From Streptomyces sp. MUM 178J (GTDB lineage: Bacteria > Actinomycetota > Actinomycetes > Streptomycetales > Streptomycetaceae), in assembly GCF_022414575.1 (NCBI RefSeq), contig NZ_JADWYQ010000008.1:86053-150052 (forward strand): DNA of 64,000 nucleotides, written 5' to 3'. Of this stretch, positions 42,958-55,041 are shown in pieces (positions within the stretch are counted from its first letter, which is position 1; every line of letters starts with the position of its first letter). The notes beneath the pieces were generated by a model, which saw only the letters and a list, made by a program, of their open reading frames with translations, had not been told where the DNA came from and made no database searches. A program made the translations under genes and the position numbers.

Positions 42958-43000
42958 TGCGGGGGTCCGGGCTCCCTCGGGCATTCCCCGGACCCCCGCA
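42958..43000. terminator. Terminator between tpiA and secG
   Basis: 14-bp GC-rich inverted repeat (42958-42971 with 42987-43000, arms beginning TGCGGGGGTCCGG) with a ~15-nt loop, just past the tpiA stop. Confidence 0.75.
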
Positions 43001-43030
43001 AGGGTACGACGTATCGGCGCTAGCGCCTAC

Positions 43031-43807
43031 TCACTGGTCGCGGAAGCGGACGATCTTGACGAATTCGTCGGCGTCCAGCGAAGCCCCGCCCACCAGGGCG
43101 CCGTCCACATCGGGCTGCGCCATGATCGCGGCGACGTTCCCGGACTTCACCGAGCCGCCGTACTGGATGCGGATCTTGTCCGCGACGTCCTGCGAGTACA
43201 GGTCGGCCAGCCGCTTGCGGATCGCGCCGCAGACCTCCTGGGCGTCCTCGGGGGTCGCGACCTCACCGGTGCCGATGGCCCACACCGGCTCGTAAGCGAT
43301 CACGATGGTCTCGGCCTGCTCCGCCGGGACGTCCTTCAGACCGCCCTCGAGCTGGTTCAGGGTGAACTGGACCTGCTGCCCGGCCTTGCGGATGTCGAGC
43401 CCCTCGCCGACGCACAGGATCGGGGTCAGACCGTGCTTGAAGGCGGCCTTCACCTTGGCGTTGCACAGCTCGTCGTTCTCGGCGTGGTACTGGCGGCGCT
43501 CGGAGTGGCCGACCACGGCGAAGGTGCACTTCAGCTTGGACAGCATCAACCCGGAGATCTCACCGGTGTACGCGCCGGAGTCCTGTGCCGAGATGTCCTG
43601 CGAGCCGTACTTGATCTTCAGTTTGTCGCCGTCGACCAGGGTCTGCACGGAGCGCAGATCGGTGAACGGCGGCAGGACGGCGACCTCGACGGCCTCGTAG
43701 TCCTTGTCGGCGAGCGCAAAGGCGAGCTTCTGGACATGAGCGATGGCCTCAAGGTGGTTGAGGTTCATCTTCCAGTTGCCCGCCATCAGCGGGATGCGAT
43801 TACTCAT
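43031..43807 (-). CDS. tpiA: Triosephosphate isomerase
   Basis: A 258-residue TIM-barrel enzyme interconverting dihydroxyacetone phosphate and glyceraldehyde-3-phosphate. Catalytic residues: Lys in [13 protein letters not shown], His in [13 protein letters not shown], Glu in [13 protein letters not shown]. The C-terminal [16 protein letters not shown] is typical. It is the third gene of the gap-pgk-tpiA operon; the gap to pgk is only 7 bp. Confidence 0.96.
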   Translation of the reverse strand: MSNRIPLMAGNWKMNLNHLEAIAHVQKLAFALADKDYEAVEVAVLPPFTDLRSVQTLVDGDKLKIKYGSQDISAQDSGAYTGEISGLMLSKLKCTFAVVGHSERRQYHAENDELCNAKVKAAFKHGLTPILCVGEGLDIRKAGQQVQFTLNQLEGGLKDVPAEQAETIVIAYEPVWAIGTGEVATPEDAQEVCGAIRKRLADLYSQDVADKIRIQYGGSVKSGNVAAIMAQPDVDGALVGGASLDADEFVKIVRFRDQ

Positions 43808-43814
43808 AAAGGGG

Positions 43815-45026
43815 TCAGTCCTCCAGTGCGGCGAGGCCGGGAAGCGTCTTGCCCTCGAGGTATTCGAGGCTGGCGCCGCCGCCGGTCGAGATATGGCCGA
43901 ATGCGTTCTCGTCGAAGCCCAGCGTGCGCACGGCCGCGGCCGAGTCGCCGCCGCCGACGACGGTGAAGCCATCGCTGTCGAGCAGCGCCTGGGCGACGGC
44001 GCGGGTGCCGTCCGCGTAGTCCGGGTGCTCGAAGACGCCGAGCGGGCCGTTCCAGAAGACGGTGGCCGCGTCCTCGATCTTCGAGGCGAACAGTTCCCGG
44101 GTCTTGGGGCCGATGTCCAGGCCCTCCTGGTCGGAGGGGATGGCGTCGGCGTCGACGGTGACGTACTCGGCGGGGGTCTTGCCCTTGAGGTCGGGGAAGG
44201 CCTTGGCGGCCAGGACGTCGACCGGGAGCACCAGCTCGACGCCGTTCTTCTCCGCGCGCCGCATGTACTCCGTCACGGTCGGGACCTGGTCCTCCTGCAG
44301 GAGGCTGATGCCGACCTCGTACCCCTTGGCCTTGAGGAAGGTGTACGCCATGCCCCCGCCGATGAGGATGCGGTCGGCCCTGCCGAGCAGCTCGTCGATG
44401 ACGCCGAGCTTGTCGGAGACCTTCGCACCGCCGAGCACGACGACATACGGCCGCCGCACCTCGTCGGTGAGCTTCTTCAGCACGTCGACCTCGGCGGCGA
44501 TGAGGTGGCCGGCCGCGTGCGGAAGGCGGGCGGGGAGGTCGTAGACGGAGGCGTGCTTGCGGTGGACGGCTCCGAAGCCGTCGCCGACGTACACATCCGC
44601 CAGCTGCGCGAGCTGGTCCGCGAACGCGCCTCGCTCGGCGTCGTCCTTGCTGGTCTCCCCGGCGTTGAAGCGCAGGTTCTCGATGACGGCGACCTGCCCG
44701 TCGGCCAGGCCGGCGACGACGGAGCGGGCGGACTCGCCGACCGTGTCGGTTGCGAAGGCGACATCGGCGCCGAGCAGTTCAGCGAGCCGCTCGGCGGCCG
44801 GGGCGAGCGAGAAGGCCGGGTCCGGGGCGCCCTTGGGGCGGCCCAGGTGGGAGGCGACGACGACGCGCGCGCCCGCCTCGGCCAGCTTGGCGATGGTCGG
44901 CTGGACGGCGCGGATACGGCCGTCGTCCGTGATGGTCGTGCCGTCGAGCGGCACATTGAGGTCGGCGCGGACAAATACCCGCTTGCCCGAGACCCCTTCG
45001 GCGAGGAGTTCGTCGATGGTCTTCAT
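43815..45026 (-). CDS. pgk: Phosphoglycerate kinase
   Basis: A 403-residue enzyme making ATP from 1,3-bisphosphoglycerate. Seen: [55 protein letters not shown], and the C-terminal nucleotide-binding [19 protein letters not shown] with [18 protein letters not shown]. It lies 119 bp after gap, with a hairpin in the gap. Confidence 0.96.
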   Translation of the reverse strand: MKTIDELLAEGVSGKRVFVRADLNVPLDGTTITDDGRIRAVQPTIAKLAEAGARVVVASHLGRPKGAPDPAFSLAPAAERLAELLGADVAFATDTVGESARSVVAGLADGQVAVIENLRFNAGETSKDDAERGAFADQLAQLADVYVGDGFGAVHRKHASVYDLPARLPHAAGHLIAAEVDVLKKLTDEVRRPYVVVLGGAKVSDKLGVIDELLGRADRILIGGGMAYTFLKAKGYEVGISLLQEDQVPTVTEYMRRAEKNGVELVLPVDVLAAKAFPDLKGKTPAEYVTVDADAIPSDQEGLDIGPKTRELFASKIEDAATVFWNGPLGVFEHPDYADGTRAVAQALLDSDGFTVVGGGDSAAAVRTLGFDENAFGHISTGGGASLEYLEGKTLPGLAALED

Positions 45027-45070
45027 GTGGTCACACTGCTCCTTGGGACGGCAACGAGGGGTCGACGCAA

Positions 45071-45117
45071 GCGATGGGGCCCGAACGGCGCTGTGCGCGC
45101 TGTCCGAGCCCCATCGC
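45071..45117. terminator. Hairpin in the gap-pgk intergenic region
   Basis: 10-bp outer stem GCGATGGGGC/GCCCCATCGC (45071-45080 with 45108-45117) with inner pairing around a GTGCGC region. It lies inside the operon, so it may partially terminate or mark RNA processing, raising gap over pgk-tpiA. Confidence 0.45.
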
Positions 45118-45145
45118 TCACATCGGGATGGCTAACGGCCCGGGA

Positions 45146-46354
<1,209 letters not shown>

Positions 46355-49330
46355 TCAGCGGTGAAGGGCCCTCAGCGCCTTGAGGACGAGCCGGGCGCGG
46401 TCGGCCGCCGAGGGGATGTGCTCCAGGCCGAAACCGAGGAGCACGGTGTCACGCGTGGTGACCGCGGCGTAGGACGTGAAGAGCTCGCCCGTGCGCCCCC
46501 AGTCGCCTGCCACCTCGGGGGAGCCTTCGGGCGCGGTCCGGACGGCCCAGGGGCCGAGCGAGGACTCGAATCCCTCCGCCTGCTGCTGCGCCCCGCCGAC
46601 GACCAGCCGCGCCTCGTCCGCGAAGACGCCGCGGCCACCGGTGCCGGGGTCGGTCACCGAGCTGAGCGAGAGCTCGATCTGCCGGCCCGCGTAGCGGCTC
46701 AGATCGAAGGAGACCTGCCGCCAGCCGCCGGAGGAGGCGGTGAAGCTGTGCCACTCGCCGGTGGAGCCGGTCGCGGTGCAGCCGCCCGAGTCCAGGGTCA
46801 GATAGTGGCGCAGGAAGGGATGGCCGTTGACGAAGAACCCGGCGTCGCACTCGGTGGGCACGGCCGTGCCGGTCAGTCCGCTCGCCTCGGGGAGGGTCGT
46901 CCAGTCGTCGGCGCCGACGGTGTGCGCCTCCAGCAGCGCATGGTCGTAGCCGGGCTCGTGGTTCCAGTTGAGCGCCAGCTCAAGCCGGGGCTTGTCGGCG
47001 GCGGTGACGCCGGTGAGGTCCACGGTGCGCGCCAGCCGCTTCCAGTCGTTGTCGGCGTGCGGCGCGGAGGCCATCCAGTCTCCCGCGTACGGGGCGTAGG
47101 GGTTCCTCACCCCGCTGTAACTGCCCGCCTGGGCGGCGGTGAACTGTGGGAAGTCCTCCGCGGGCAGGCTGTCGGAGGTCACGGTGTAGGCGCCGGCTGC
47201 CTCCAGCGGATTGCCGGCGGCGCCCGCCAGCGGTCCGGTGAAGCCGTCGAGCCGGCCCGCGCCGATCAGCCCGGTGGCGGTCTGCGCGGAGGCCCTGCTG
47301 TACGCCCCGAGGTAGTACTGGCTGAAGTCGTTGGTGACCGCCCGGCCGACCTGGGCGCTGCCGCCTGCGGCCTCCCCGGCCTCGATCAGCCGGCCGCCTT
47401 CGTTGAGGTAGTCGCGGAGCGCGAGCTGGGTCTCGCCGCCGGGCGCCCGGTCGCCGGTGTAGTGGACGGCTGCGGAGAAGTGGGAGAGCACGCCGAGCGG
47501 ATGCGGGGCGCCCTGGGTGGCGACGTCCCAGACGGCTGCCTTGCGGCCGGCCGCCCGCAGGGCGTCGACATAGGTCCGGGTGTGCCGGGCGGAGGCGCCT
47601 TCCTCGGCGATCACGAGGGTGCGGGCGCGGGGCCGCTCGGCCACGGTGTATGTGAAGTGCTCGCTCGATGTGCGCTGGCCGTATCCGGTTCTGCCGGTGA
47701 ACCAGACCTCGACCCGGTCTCCGACGCCGGCGCCTCTGACCCGGGCGCGGTACTCGTCGAAGCTGATGTTGTCCTCGCCGCCGTAGCGTTCGCCGCCCCG
47801 CCACGGCCGGAGCTTCTGGTCATGCACGCGCCCGCCGTTGATGCGGTAGTTGAGCTCCTTGTGGCGTACGGACTTGCGTGCGACGACCGACACTTCCTGG
47901 CTGCCGCCGCGGGCGTAGGAGACGTCGAACGGGTCGACGGTGAAGTCCGGGGCGTCCAGTCCGACGACCGAGGACGGCCGGTCGGGATGGAGAGCCGTCT
48001 CGGCGACGGAGAGCGCGAAGGGGACGTTCTTGGCGAACTCCGCCTGGATCAGCTTCTCGTCGTCGGGGAAGTTGAAGCCGGACTGGCAGTCCTCGCGCTT
48101 CCACGGGTCGTCCGGGTCGATGTCGGACGCCGTCTGACAGGTGGTCATCTCCGGGGTGAACATCATCGTCCCGTTGACGTTGGCCGCGTGTCCGTCGGTC
48201 TCGCCGTTGGTGGTGTAGAGCTCGGAGGACAGCTGCGGGTAGTAGCCGGGCACCGCCGGGTTCTCCGGGGTGCCGGCGAGCGCCTTGTAGAGCACGTCGT
48301 CCGGGGTGGGAGTGGCGACCTGCCAGCCGACGCCGTAGAGGATCAGTTCGGCGGCGGAGTGGTAGTTGATGCCGTAGGTGAAGCCGATGCGCTTCATAAA
48401 GCGGTCCACGGCGACGGTCTCGGGCTCGGAGGCCGGGCCGGTGCCTCGGTAGGTCTGACTGGCGGGGTTCGGGGAGGAGCCCTCGTTGTCGTAGCCCCAC
48501 TTGTAGGGGAAGTTGCGGTTGAGGTCGACGCCGTCGGCGTTGGTGATCGCCCCGTCGGCGTCGTTGTCCCTGAGGTTCTTGCGCCAGAGGCGATTGGCGG
48601 GGGACTTGTGGGTGTGGTCGTATCCGTCGGGGTTGGCGGAGATGACGAACCACAGTTCGGCTGAGTCCACGACCCTGGTGATCCGCCGGTCCTTGCCGTA
48701 GTTGTCGATGTAGTGGTGCATCAGCCGGCGTGTCATCTCCGGGGTGATCCACTCACGGGCGTGCTGGTTGGACATGTACAGCACGGCGGGCTTGGAGCCG
48801 TCCTTCGTCTTCCGGGCGTGCTTGCTGAGCTTGAGGGCGAGGATGTCCTGGCCCTGGCGGGTCTTGCCGATGGAGACCGCCTTGGCGATGTCCGGGTGGG
48901 CCGCGGCGGTTTCGACGATCTCCTCGCCGAGGTTGCCCTTGCCGCTGTAGGGCCGGTACACGCCGTCACCCGCGGCTCGGAGGCGGGCCTGCGCTTTGGC
49001 CGGAACCTTGCGTTCTGTGACCTGTACACCCTGCTTCTCCAGGCCGGCCGCCTGTGCGTCGGTGAGGAACAGCTCCACACGCGCGGTCCCCCGTTCCGGG
49101 GCCCGTTCGCCCAGTTCATGGGCGTCCTGTCCCAGCGCGAGGAGCAGTGGGATCTGCTCCTCGGCGACATCCGCCTCGAAGACCTTGACGGCCTCCGTCG
49201 CGGGGTCTGCGGCCTTGCCCGCACCGGCCTGGTTCCCGGCCTGCGGTTCGGCCTGGGCGAACGGCGCGGCTGCGAGTGTGCCGAGGAGTAGCGCGCTTGC
49301 TGCGAGGATCGATCTCGCCTTGCGTCTCAT
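46355..49330 (-). CDS. Large secreted M14-family zinc carboxypeptidase
   Basis: A 991-residue secreted protein. A signal peptide (MRRKARSILAASALLLGTLA, ending AQA) is followed by a propeptide, then a peptidase M14 domain (about residues 115-440): zinc ligands in YMSNQHAREWITPEM (His and Glu), a third histidine in YGINYHSAAELILYG, substrate residues in DLNRNFPYKWGYD, and ATVNGTMMFTPEM-type end with a conserved acidic TPEM motif. The remaining ~500 residues carry beta-rich accessory modules, including a glutamine-amidotransferase-like or lectin-like segment (GGRLIEAGEAAGGSAQVG) and an immune-inhibitor-A-like beta domain (CDAGFFVNGHPFLRHYLTLD). Such proteins degrade proteins or peptides outside the cell. 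Confidence 0.92.
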   Translation of the reverse strand: MRRKARSILAASALLLGTLAAAPFAQAEPQAGNQAGAGKAADPATEAVKVFEADVAEEQIPLLLALGQDAHELGERAPERGTARVELFLTDAQAAGLEKQGVQVTERKVPAKAQARLRAAGDGVYRPYSGKGNLGEEIVETAAAHPDIAKAVSIGKTRQGQDILALKLSKHARKTKDGSKPAVLYMSNQHAREWITPEMTRRLMHHYIDNYGKDRRITRVVDSAELWFVISANPDGYDHTHKSPANRLWRKNLRDNDADGAITNADGVDLNRNFPYKWGYDNEGSSPNPASQTYRGTGPASEPETVAVDRFMKRIGFTYGINYHSAAELILYGVGWQVATPTPDDVLYKALAGTPENPAVPGYYPQLSSELYTTNGETDGHAANVNGTMMFTPEMTTCQTASDIDPDDPWKREDCQSGFNFPDDEKLIQAEFAKNVPFALSVAETALHPDRPSSVVGLDAPDFTVDPFDVSYARGGSQEVSVVARKSVRHKELNYRINGGRVHDQKLRPWRGGERYGGEDNISFDEYRARVRGAGVGDRVEVWFTGRTGYGQRTSSEHFTYTVAERPRARTLVIAEEGASARHTRTYVDALRAAGRKAAVWDVATQGAPHPLGVLSHFSAAVHYTGDRAPGGETQLALRDYLNEGGRLIEAGEAAGGSAQVGRAVTNDFSQYYLGAYSRASAQTATGLIGAGRLDGFTGPLAGAAGNPLEAAGAYTVTSDSLPAEDFPQFTAAQAGSYSGVRNPYAPYAGDWMASAPHADNDWKRLARTVDLTGVTAADKPRLELALNWNHEPGYDHALLEAHTVGADDWTTLPEASGLTGTAVPTECDAGFFVNGHPFLRHYLTLDSGGCTATGSTGEWHSFTASSGGWRQVSFDLSRYAGRQIELSLSSVTDPGTGGRGVFADEARLVVGGAQQQAEGFESSLGPWAVRTAPEGSPEVAGDWGRTGELFTSYAAVTTRDTVLLGFGLEHIPSAADRARLVLKALRALHR

Positions 49331-49382
49331 GAGCCCCCCTTGCTGTTGTCTGCCACGAACAGGAGGACAGGCTCGTCATACA

Positions 49383-49394
49383 ACATGATCATGT
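49383..49394. promoter_or_regulatory. ACATGATCATGT palindrome upstream of carboxypeptidase
   Basis: Perfect 12-bp palindrome, overlapping TTGACA on the minus strand ~55-65 bp upstream of the carboxypeptidase ATG. It could be an operator for the secreted protease gene. Confidence 0.35.
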
Positions 49395-49503
49395 CAATAT
49401 GGCCTTTTCCCCCACCCCTCGCCCTACGCCCTATGGCTTCCCGCTTCCTGTAACCGGGCGCAGGCCGCCGGGTGCCCCAGGCGGCGCAACCCAGCCCCGC
49501 CTG

Positions 49504-49592
49504 AGGGCACCTCCGTGGGGGTACCCCCGGACGGAGTCTGGGGGAGGTAGCTGGGGGAGTTTGAGGCGCGGGGGTCCGGGGGCGGAGCCCCC
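49504..49592. repeat. Dispersed GC-rich palindromic element, copy B (inverted relative to A)
   Basis: ~90% identical (reverse complement) to 41804-41892. Differences in the hairpin CTCCGT...ACGGAG preserve base pairing. A downstream segment (about 49603-49675) resembles 60764-60848. Confidence 0.72.
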
Positions 49593-49670
49593 GTAGAACG
49601 GGACCCGGGGCGGAGCCCCAGTCCCGGGAAGGGGCGGGGTGGGGAACAAGCCCCGCATACGGGGACACCG

Positions 49671-50660
49671 TCACCCCACCAGGCCGTCCGCCATCTCCTC
49701 CGTGAGGTTGGACTCCGTACCCGGAATCCCCAGATCCGCGGCCCGCTTGTCCGCCATGGCCAGCAGCCGCCGGATACGACCCGCCACCGCGTCCTTCGTC
49801 AGCGGCGGATCGGCCAGCGCGCCCAGCTCCTCCAGCGAGGCCTGCTTGTGCTCCATGCGCAGCCGGCCCGCCGCGGCGAGGTGCTCGGGCACCTCCTCGC
49901 CCAGGATCTCCAGCGCCCGCTGCACCCGCGCCCCCGCGGCCACCGCGGCGCGAGCCGAGCGGCGCAGGTTGGCGTCGTCGAAGTTGGCCAGCCGGTTGGC
50001 GGTGGCGCGCACCTCGCGCCGCATCCGGCGCTCCTCCCAGGCCAGGACCGACTCATGAGCCCCGAGCCGGGTCAGCAGCGCGCCGATCGCGTCGCCGTCC
50101 CGTACGACGACCCGGTCAACGCCCCGCACCTCCCGCGCCTTGGCGGCGATGGAGAGCCGGCGGGCCGCGCCGACGAGCGCCAGGGCGGCTTCCGGCCCCG
50201 GGCAGGTGACCTCGAGGGAGGAGGAGCGGCCCGGCTCGGTCAGCGAGCCGTGCGCCAGGAAGGCGCCGCGCCAAGCGGCCTCCGCGTCACAGGTCGCGCC
50301 GGAGACCACCTGCGGGGGCAGCCCCCGGATGGGACGGCCGCGGCCGTCGACCAGACCGGTCTGGCGGGCGAGCTGGTCACCGCCCGCCACCACCCGTACG
50401 ACATAGCGGGAGCCGCGCCGCAGCCCTCCGGGAGCCATCACCATCAGCTCGGAGCTGTGTCCGAAGATCTCCAGGATGTCCCGCTTGAGCCGGCGGGCCG
50501 CGATCCCGGTGTCCAGCTCCGCTTCGATCACGATGCGCCCGCTGACCAGATGCAGCCCGCCCGCGAACCGAAGAATCGCCGAGACCTCCGCCTTTCTGCA
50601 GCAGGTCCGGGTGACGGGGAGCCGGGAGATCTCATCCTTCACCGCTGCCGTCATCGCCAT
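49671..50660 (-). CDS. whiA: Sporulation regulator WhiA
   Basis: A 329-residue DNA-binding protein that works with WhiB to control sporulation septation and chromosome segregation. Composed of a LAGLIDADG-like N-terminal domain (about residues 10-220) and a C-terminal HTH ([20 protein letters not shown] and [20 protein letters not shown]). Recognised from [19 protein letters not shown] and [22 protein letters not shown] 50660 overlaps the yvcK stop by 10 bases; ATG 50654 would give an ATGA overlap. Confidence 0.97.
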   Translation of the reverse strand: MAMTAAVKDEISRLPVTRTCCRKAEVSAILRFAGGLHLVSGRIVIEAELDTGIAARRLKRDILEIFGHSSELMVMAPGGLRRGSRYVVRVVAGGDQLARQTGLVDGRGRPIRGLPPQVVSGATCDAEAAWRGAFLAHGSLTEPGRSSSLEVTCPGPEAALALVGAARRLSIAAKAREVRGVDRVVVRDGDAIGALLTRLGAHESVLAWEERRMRREVRATANRLANFDDANLRRSARAAVAAGARVQRALEILGEEVPEHLAAAGRLRMEHKQASLEELGALADPPLTKDAVAGRIRRLLAMADKRAADLGIPGTESNLTEEMADGLVG

Positions 50661-51685
50661 GGGCCGATCCTTCCATGCATCCGAAAAATACGGTCGTACG
50701 CGGCGGCCAACAGCTCCGGATCGTGCTTCGGAACGCCGTCGGGCCTGGCCACGGGCGCCAGCTCCACCGCCGCGCCCAGCCGCTTGGCGGCGTCGGAGAG
50801 GGACTCGCGGTCGGGCACCGCGGCCTCGTCGGCCAGCACCACGTCCAGGGCGAGTTTAGGCGCGTGTCGTCCCAAAACCTCCAAATGACGCTGCGGTGAG
50901 AAGCCCGCGGTTTCACCGGGCTGCGGGGCGAGATTGAGCGACAGGACCTTCCTGGCCTTGGTCGCCGTCAGCGCCTCAAGCAGCTCGGGCACCAGCAGAT
51001 GCGGAATGACCGAGGAGAACCAGGAGCCGGGCCCGAGCACCACCCAGTCGGCGTCCAGGACCGCCGAGACCGTCTCGGGCACGGCGGGCGGATCGTGCGG
51101 GACGAGATGCACGGACTGCACCTCGCCGGGGGTGAGCGCCACGGTCGCCTGCCCGCGCACAGTGCCCATCGCATCCGGCCGGGCGGGGTCATGGCCCCGT
51201 ACGAGCGCCTGGAGCTCCAGCGGCACCGCGGACATCGGCAGCACGCGACCGTGCGCCCCGAGGAGCCTGCCGACCAGGTCCAGGGCCTGGACGTGATCGC
51301 CGAGCTGCTCCCACAGAGCGACGATCAGCAGATTGCCGACGGCGTGCTCGTGCAGGTCGCCCCTGGACTGGAAGCGGTGCTGGATGACCCGGGCCCAGGT
51401 CTGGCCCCAGTCGTCGTCGCCGCACAGGGCTGCGAGCGCCTTGCGCAGATCGCCCGGCGGCAGCACGCCGAGCTCCTCGCGCAGCCGGCCGCTGGAGCCG
51501 CCGTCGTCGGCGACGGTGACCACCGCGGTGAGATCGCCGGTGATCCGGCGCAGGGCCGCGAGCGAGGCGGACAGGCCCATGCCGCCACCGAGAGCGACGA
51601 CCTTGGGCTGGGCTCCGCGCTTGCGCCCGGAGGGGGCGTGGCCGGTCCTGCGCAGCCGTCGCAGCCGGAGGTTGCGTCCGGTCAC
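50651..51685 (-). CDS. yvcK: YvcK/CofD-like gluconeogenesis factor
   Basis: A 344-residue member of the YvcK family (CofD-like fold, nucleotide-sugar binding) needed for growth on gluconeogenic carbon and for cell-wall control in other bacteria. The Gly-rich motif [40 protein letters not shown] and [20 protein letters not shown] are typical. GTG 51685 overlaps the rapZ stop (GTGA). Always adjacent to whiA and rapZ in actinobacteria. Confidence 0.94.
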   Translation of the reverse strand: MTGRNLRLRRLRRTGHAPSGRKRGAQPKVVALGGGMGLSASLAALRRITGDLTAVVTVADDGGSSGRLREELGVLPPGDLRKALAALCGDDDWGQTWARVIQHRFQSRGDLHEHAVGNLLIVALWEQLGDHVQALDLVGRLLGAHGRVLPMSAVPLELQALVRGHDPARPDAMGTVRGQATVALTPGEVQSVHLVPHDPPAVPETVSAVLDADWVVLGPGSWFSSVIPHLLVPELLEALTATKARKVLSLNLAPQPGETAGFSPQRHLEVLGRHAPKLALDVVLADEAAVPDRESLSDAAKRLGAAVELAPVARPDGVPKHDPELLAAAYDRIFRMHGRIGPWR

Positions 51686-52620
51686 TCGCGCCCCATGTCC
51701 CGGTGGACGACGACGGTCTCGACCCCTTCGGCGCCCAGCCGGGCGGCGAGCCTCTCGGACATGGCCACCGAGCGGTGCTTGCCTCCGGTGCAGCCGACGG
51801 CGATGGTGACGTACCGCTTGCCCTCGCGGCGGTAGCCCGCGGCGATCAGCTGGAGCAGCTCGGTGTAGCGGTCCAGGAACTCCTTGGCGCCGGGCTGGTT
51901 GAAGACATAGCCGGACACCTCCTCGTTCAGTCCGGTGAAGGGCCGCAGCTCCGGGACCCAGTGCGGATTGGGCAGGAAGCGGCAGTCCACCACGAGGTCG
52001 GCGTCGACCGGCAGCCCGTACTTGTAGCCAAAGGACATCACGGTGGCCCGCAGCTCGGGCTCCTCGTCCCCGGCGAACTGGGCGTCCATCTTGGCGCGCA
52101 GCTCGTGCACGTTGAGGCTGGAGGTGTCGATCACCAGATCGGCGTCGCCGCGCAGCTCGCGCAGCAGATCGCGCTCTGCTGCGATGCCGTCGACGATCCG
52201 GCCGTCCCCCTGCAGGGGGTGCGGGCGGCGGACGGACTCGAAGCGGCGCACCAGCGCGTCGTCGGAGGACTCCAGGAAGACGATCCGCCGAGTGACCTGC
52301 TTTGCGTCCAGCTCGGCCAGGGACTGGCGGAGATTGTCGAAGAACCGTCGTCCGCGGACGTCCACGACGACGGCGATGCGGGCGACATTGCCCTGGGAGC
52401 GGGCGCCGAGCTCCACCATGGTGGGGATCAGCGCGGGCGGCAGGTTGTCGACGACGAACCAGCCGAGGTCCTCCAGGCACTTGGCCGCCGTACTGCGTCC
52501 GGCGCCCGACATACCGGAGATGATCACCAGCTCGGGGATGGCCGCCTCTGCGGCCTCGCCGGGCTCTGTTCCATTGCCCGTACTCACGTCTGCTGCTCCG
52601 TCTCCGTCGTGCTCGGTCAT
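51682..52620 (-). CDS. rapZ: RapZ-family nucleotide-binding protein
   Basis: A 312-residue P-loop protein. Walker [19 protein letters not shown] and Walker B region [14 protein letters not shown] are seen; the C-terminal domain has [40 protein letters not shown] and [17 protein letters not shown]. In E. coli RapZ is an RNA adaptor for glmS control; the function in actinobacteria is less clear. ATG 52620 overlaps the uvrC stop. Confidence 0.94.
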   Translation of the reverse strand: MTEHDGDGAADVSTGNGTEPGEAAEAAIPELVIISGMSGAGRSTAAKCLEDLGWFVVDNLPPALIPTMVELGARSQGNVARIAVVVDVRGRRFFDNLRQSLAELDAKQVTRRIVFLESSDDALVRRFESVRRPHPLQGDGRIVDGIAAERDLLRELRGDADLVIDTSSLNVHELRAKMDAQFAGDEEPELRATVMSFGYKYGLPVDADLVVDCRFLPNPHWVPELRPFTGLNEEVSGYVFNQPGAKEFLDRYTELLQLIAAGYRREGKRYVTIAVGCTGGKHRSVAMSERLAARLGAEGVETVVVHRDMGRE

Positions 52621-54719
52621 CTCGTGCTGCCCCCGTTGTCTTCTTCCATGATCTCTCCTGTCGCCGTGTTCACGGCGGGCGCGGCCGGAGCCGCTTCGGC
52701 AAGCGCCGCGACCAGGGACTCCGCCGTCTTGCGGCCCATGCCGGGAACCTCGGTGATCTGCTCGATTGTGGCCTGCCGCAGCCGCTTCACCGAACCGAAA
52801 TGCTTGATCAGGGCCTGTTTGCGCCTCTCGCCGAGGCCCGGCACGGCGTCCAGGGGACTGGTCCTGATGCGTTTGGTCCGCTTGGAGCGCTGATAGCGGA
52901 TGGCGAAGTCATGGGCCGTGTCACGGACGCGCTGGAGAAGGTACAGGCCCTCGCTCGAGCGGGGCAGCACCACCGGGTCGTCCTCGCCGGGCAGCCAGAC
53001 CTCCTCCAGCCGCTTGGCCAGCCCGCAGACCGCGACATCGTCGATGCCCAGCTCATCGAGGGCGCGCTGGGCGGCTGCCACCTGGGGCTGTCCTCCGTCG
53101 ACCACGACGAGCTGGGGCGGGTAGGCGAACCGCTTCGGCCGGCCGTCGTCGACGGGGGCCGTGCTTCCGTCCGCCGGAATGCCCGCCGGGACGGCCTCCA
53201 GGACGCTCGCCGGAATGCCCGCCGGGTCGGCCTCCAGGACGTCCGCCGGAAGGTCCGCCGGCGAGTCGGCCCCGATCCACTCCCCCGTCCTGTCCTTCTC
53301 CGCGAGGTAACGCTTGAAGCGCCTGCTGACCACCTCGTGCATGGAGCGGACGTCGTCCTGGCCGGCGCTGTGCTCGTCCTGCGCGTCTCCGGCACGACCC
53401 TTGATCTGGAAGCGGCGGTACTCGCTCTTGCGGGGCAGCCCGTCCTCGAAGACGACCATGGAGGCCACCACGTCCTCGCCCTGGAGGTGGGAGATGTCGA
53501 AGCACTCGATCCGCAGCGGGGCGGAGTCAAGGCCGAGCGCCTCGGCAATCTCCTCCAGGGCTCGCGAGCGGGTGGTCAGATCACTGGCGCGCTTGGTCTT
53601 GTGCAGAGCCAGCGCCTGCTGGGCGTTGCGCTGGACCGTCTCCATCAGGTCCTTCTTGTCGCCGCGCTGCGGCACGCGCAAGGAGACGTTCGAGCCGCGG
53701 CGGTCGCCGAGCCACTGGGTGACGGCGGCGGGGTCCTCGGGCAGGGCCGGGACGAGGACCTCCTTGGGGACGGCGTCGCCGCTCTCCTCGCCGTACAGCT
53801 GCTGCAGTGCGTGCTCGACCAGTCCGCCGGCGTCGACGGCCTCGACCTTGTCGGTGACCCAGCCGCGCTGGCCGCGCACCCGGCCGCCGCGGACATGGAA
53901 GATCTGCACCGCGGCTTCGAGCTCGTCCTCGGCGAGCGCGATCAGATCCGCGTCCGTGGCGTCGCCGAGCACGACGGCGTTCTTCTCCAGGGCGCGCCGG
54001 AGGGCCTGTATGTCGTCGCGCAGCCGTGCCGCCTTCTCGTACTCCATTTCCTCTGCCGCCTCGTTCATCCGCTGCTCCAGGCGGCGGATGTACGTGCCGG
54101 TGCGGCCGGCCATGAAGTCGCAGAACTCCTCGGCCAGTTCGCGGTGCTCCTCGGGGGTGACCCGGCCCACACAGGGGGCCGAGCACTTGCCGATATAGCC
54201 GAGCAGGCAGGGGCGGCCCTTCTGCACATGGTTCCGGAACACCCCTGCGGAGCAGGTGCGGACGGGGAAGACGCGGAGCATCAGGTCGACCGTCTCGCGG
54301 ATCGCCCAGGCGTGCGCGTACGGCCCGAAGTAGCGCACGCCCTTGCGCTTCGCGCCACGCATGACCTGGACCCGCGGGAACTCCTCGTTGAGGGTGACGG
54401 CCAGGTGGGGATAGCTCTTGTCGTCCCGGTACTTGACGTTGAAGCGGGGGTCGAACTCCTTGATCCAGGAGTATTCCAGCTGAAGCGCCTCGACCTCGGT
54501 GGAGACGACCGTCCACTCCACCGAGGCCGCCGTGGTGACCATGGTGCGGGTGCGCGGGTGGAGCCCGGCCAGGTCCTGGAAGTAGTTGGCCAGGCGCTGG
54601 CGCAGGCTCTTCGCCTTCCCGACGTAGATCACCCGGCGGTGCTCGTCGCGGAACCTGTAGACCCCCGGAGAGTCAGGGATCTCCCCCGGCTTGGGGCGGT
54701 AGGTGGACGGGTCGGCCAT
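52617..54719 (-). CDS. uvrC: Excinuclease ABC subunit UvrC
   Basis: A 700-residue nucleotide excision repair nuclease. GIY-YIG domain ([20 protein letters not shown]), a cysteine-containing region ([20 protein letters not shown]), the UVR helix ([20 protein letters not shown]), the RNase H-like domain with catalytic Asp in [20 protein letters not shown] and [14 protein letters not shown], and a C-terminal helix-hairpin-helix ([20 protein letters not shown]) are visible. ATG 54719 is the start. A ~40-residue segment (about residues 480-520) is made of 12-residue repeats (see repeat feature), an unusual expansion between the core and RNase H halves. Confidence 0.96.
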   Translation of the reverse strand: MADPSTYRPKPGEIPDSPGVYRFRDEHRRVIYVGKAKSLRQRLANYFQDLAGLHPRTRTMVTTAASVEWTVVSTEVEALQLEYSWIKEFDPRFNVKYRDDKSYPHLAVTLNEEFPRVQVMRGAKRKGVRYFGPYAHAWAIRETVDLMLRVFPVRTCSAGVFRNHVQKGRPCLLGYIGKCSAPCVGRVTPEEHRELAEEFCDFMAGRTGTYIRRLEQRMNEAAEEMEYEKAARLRDDIQALRRALEKNAVVLGDATDADLIALAEDELEAAVQIFHVRGGRVRGQRGWVTDKVEAVDAGGLVEHALQQLYGEESGDAVPKEVLVPALPEDPAAVTQWLGDRRGSNVSLRVPQRGDKKDLMETVQRNAQQALALHKTKRASDLTTRSRALEEIAEALGLDSAPLRIECFDISHLQGEDVVASMVVFEDGLPRKSEYRRFQIKGRAGDAQDEHSAGQDDVRSMHEVVSRRFKRYLAEKDRTGEWIGADSPADLPADVLEADPAGIPASVLEAVPAGIPADGSTAPVDDGRPKRFAYPPQLVVVDGGQPQVAAAQRALDELGIDDVAVCGLAKRLEEVWLPGEDDPVVLPRSSEGLYLLQRVRDTAHDFAIRYQRSKRTKRIRTSPLDAVPGLGERRKQALIKHFGSVKRLRQATIEQITEVPGMGRKTAESLVAALAEAAPAAPAVNTATGEIMEEDNGGSTR
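53178..53270 (-). repeat. 36-bp in-frame tandem repeat inside uvrC
   Basis: Units at 53178-53213, 53214-53249 and a partial at 53250-53270 encode 12-residue repeats of the form [12 protein letters not shown] on the minus strand. It lies between conserved domains, so it probably forms a flexible linker. Confidence 0.85.
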
Positions 54720-54729
54720 ATGGCCCACC

Positions 54730-54951
54730 CTACTTGCGGGCAGTGACAACGGGGGCCGCCGTCTCCGCCTTCCCGGCCCTGGGGCACAGGGTGTCAGGGG
54801 TGTGGCGCACCGCCCCTTCCGCCCCCTGGGTCCCTTCCCCGCTTGGTGCCCGACCCGTGCCCTGATTCCGGCCGTGCGGTGACCGCGCAGCCGCGCACGA
54901 GGCCAGGGCGAGGGCCGCACCCGCCCCGGCCGCCGCGGCGGGCAGAGCCAT
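54730..54951 (-). CDS. Possible small lipoprotein of unknown function
   Basis: A 73-residue frame with a hydrophobic N-terminus ending in a lipobox-like LASC ([20 protein letters not shown]) and a CAGGA ribosome site before ATG 54951. The rest is polar and rich in Gly/Thr. It ends 10 bp before uvrC on the same strand. No family recognised; it may be a real short gene or a chance frame. Confidence 0.4.
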   Translation of the reverse strand: MALPAAAAGAGAALALASCAAARSPHGRNQGTGRAPSGEGTQGAEGAVRHTPDTLCPRAGKAETAAPVVTARK

Positions 54952-55041
54952 GGCGGCGTCCTGGCGCGGCCGCCGCCTGACGGGGTCGACGTGGGCAGAG
55001 CGCACGGTGCGGCGGCGCCGGCTGCGGCGGACAGCCGTCTG

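Larger units (their letters stand above)
49331..49670. other. 340-bp region with promoter-like palindrome and repeat
   Basis: Between the carboxypeptidase start and the whiA stop. Contents: a -35-like TTGACA (minus strand) overlapping the palindrome at 49383-49394, and copy B of the dispersed GC-rich element (49504-49592). No gene is visible. Confidence 0.55.
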
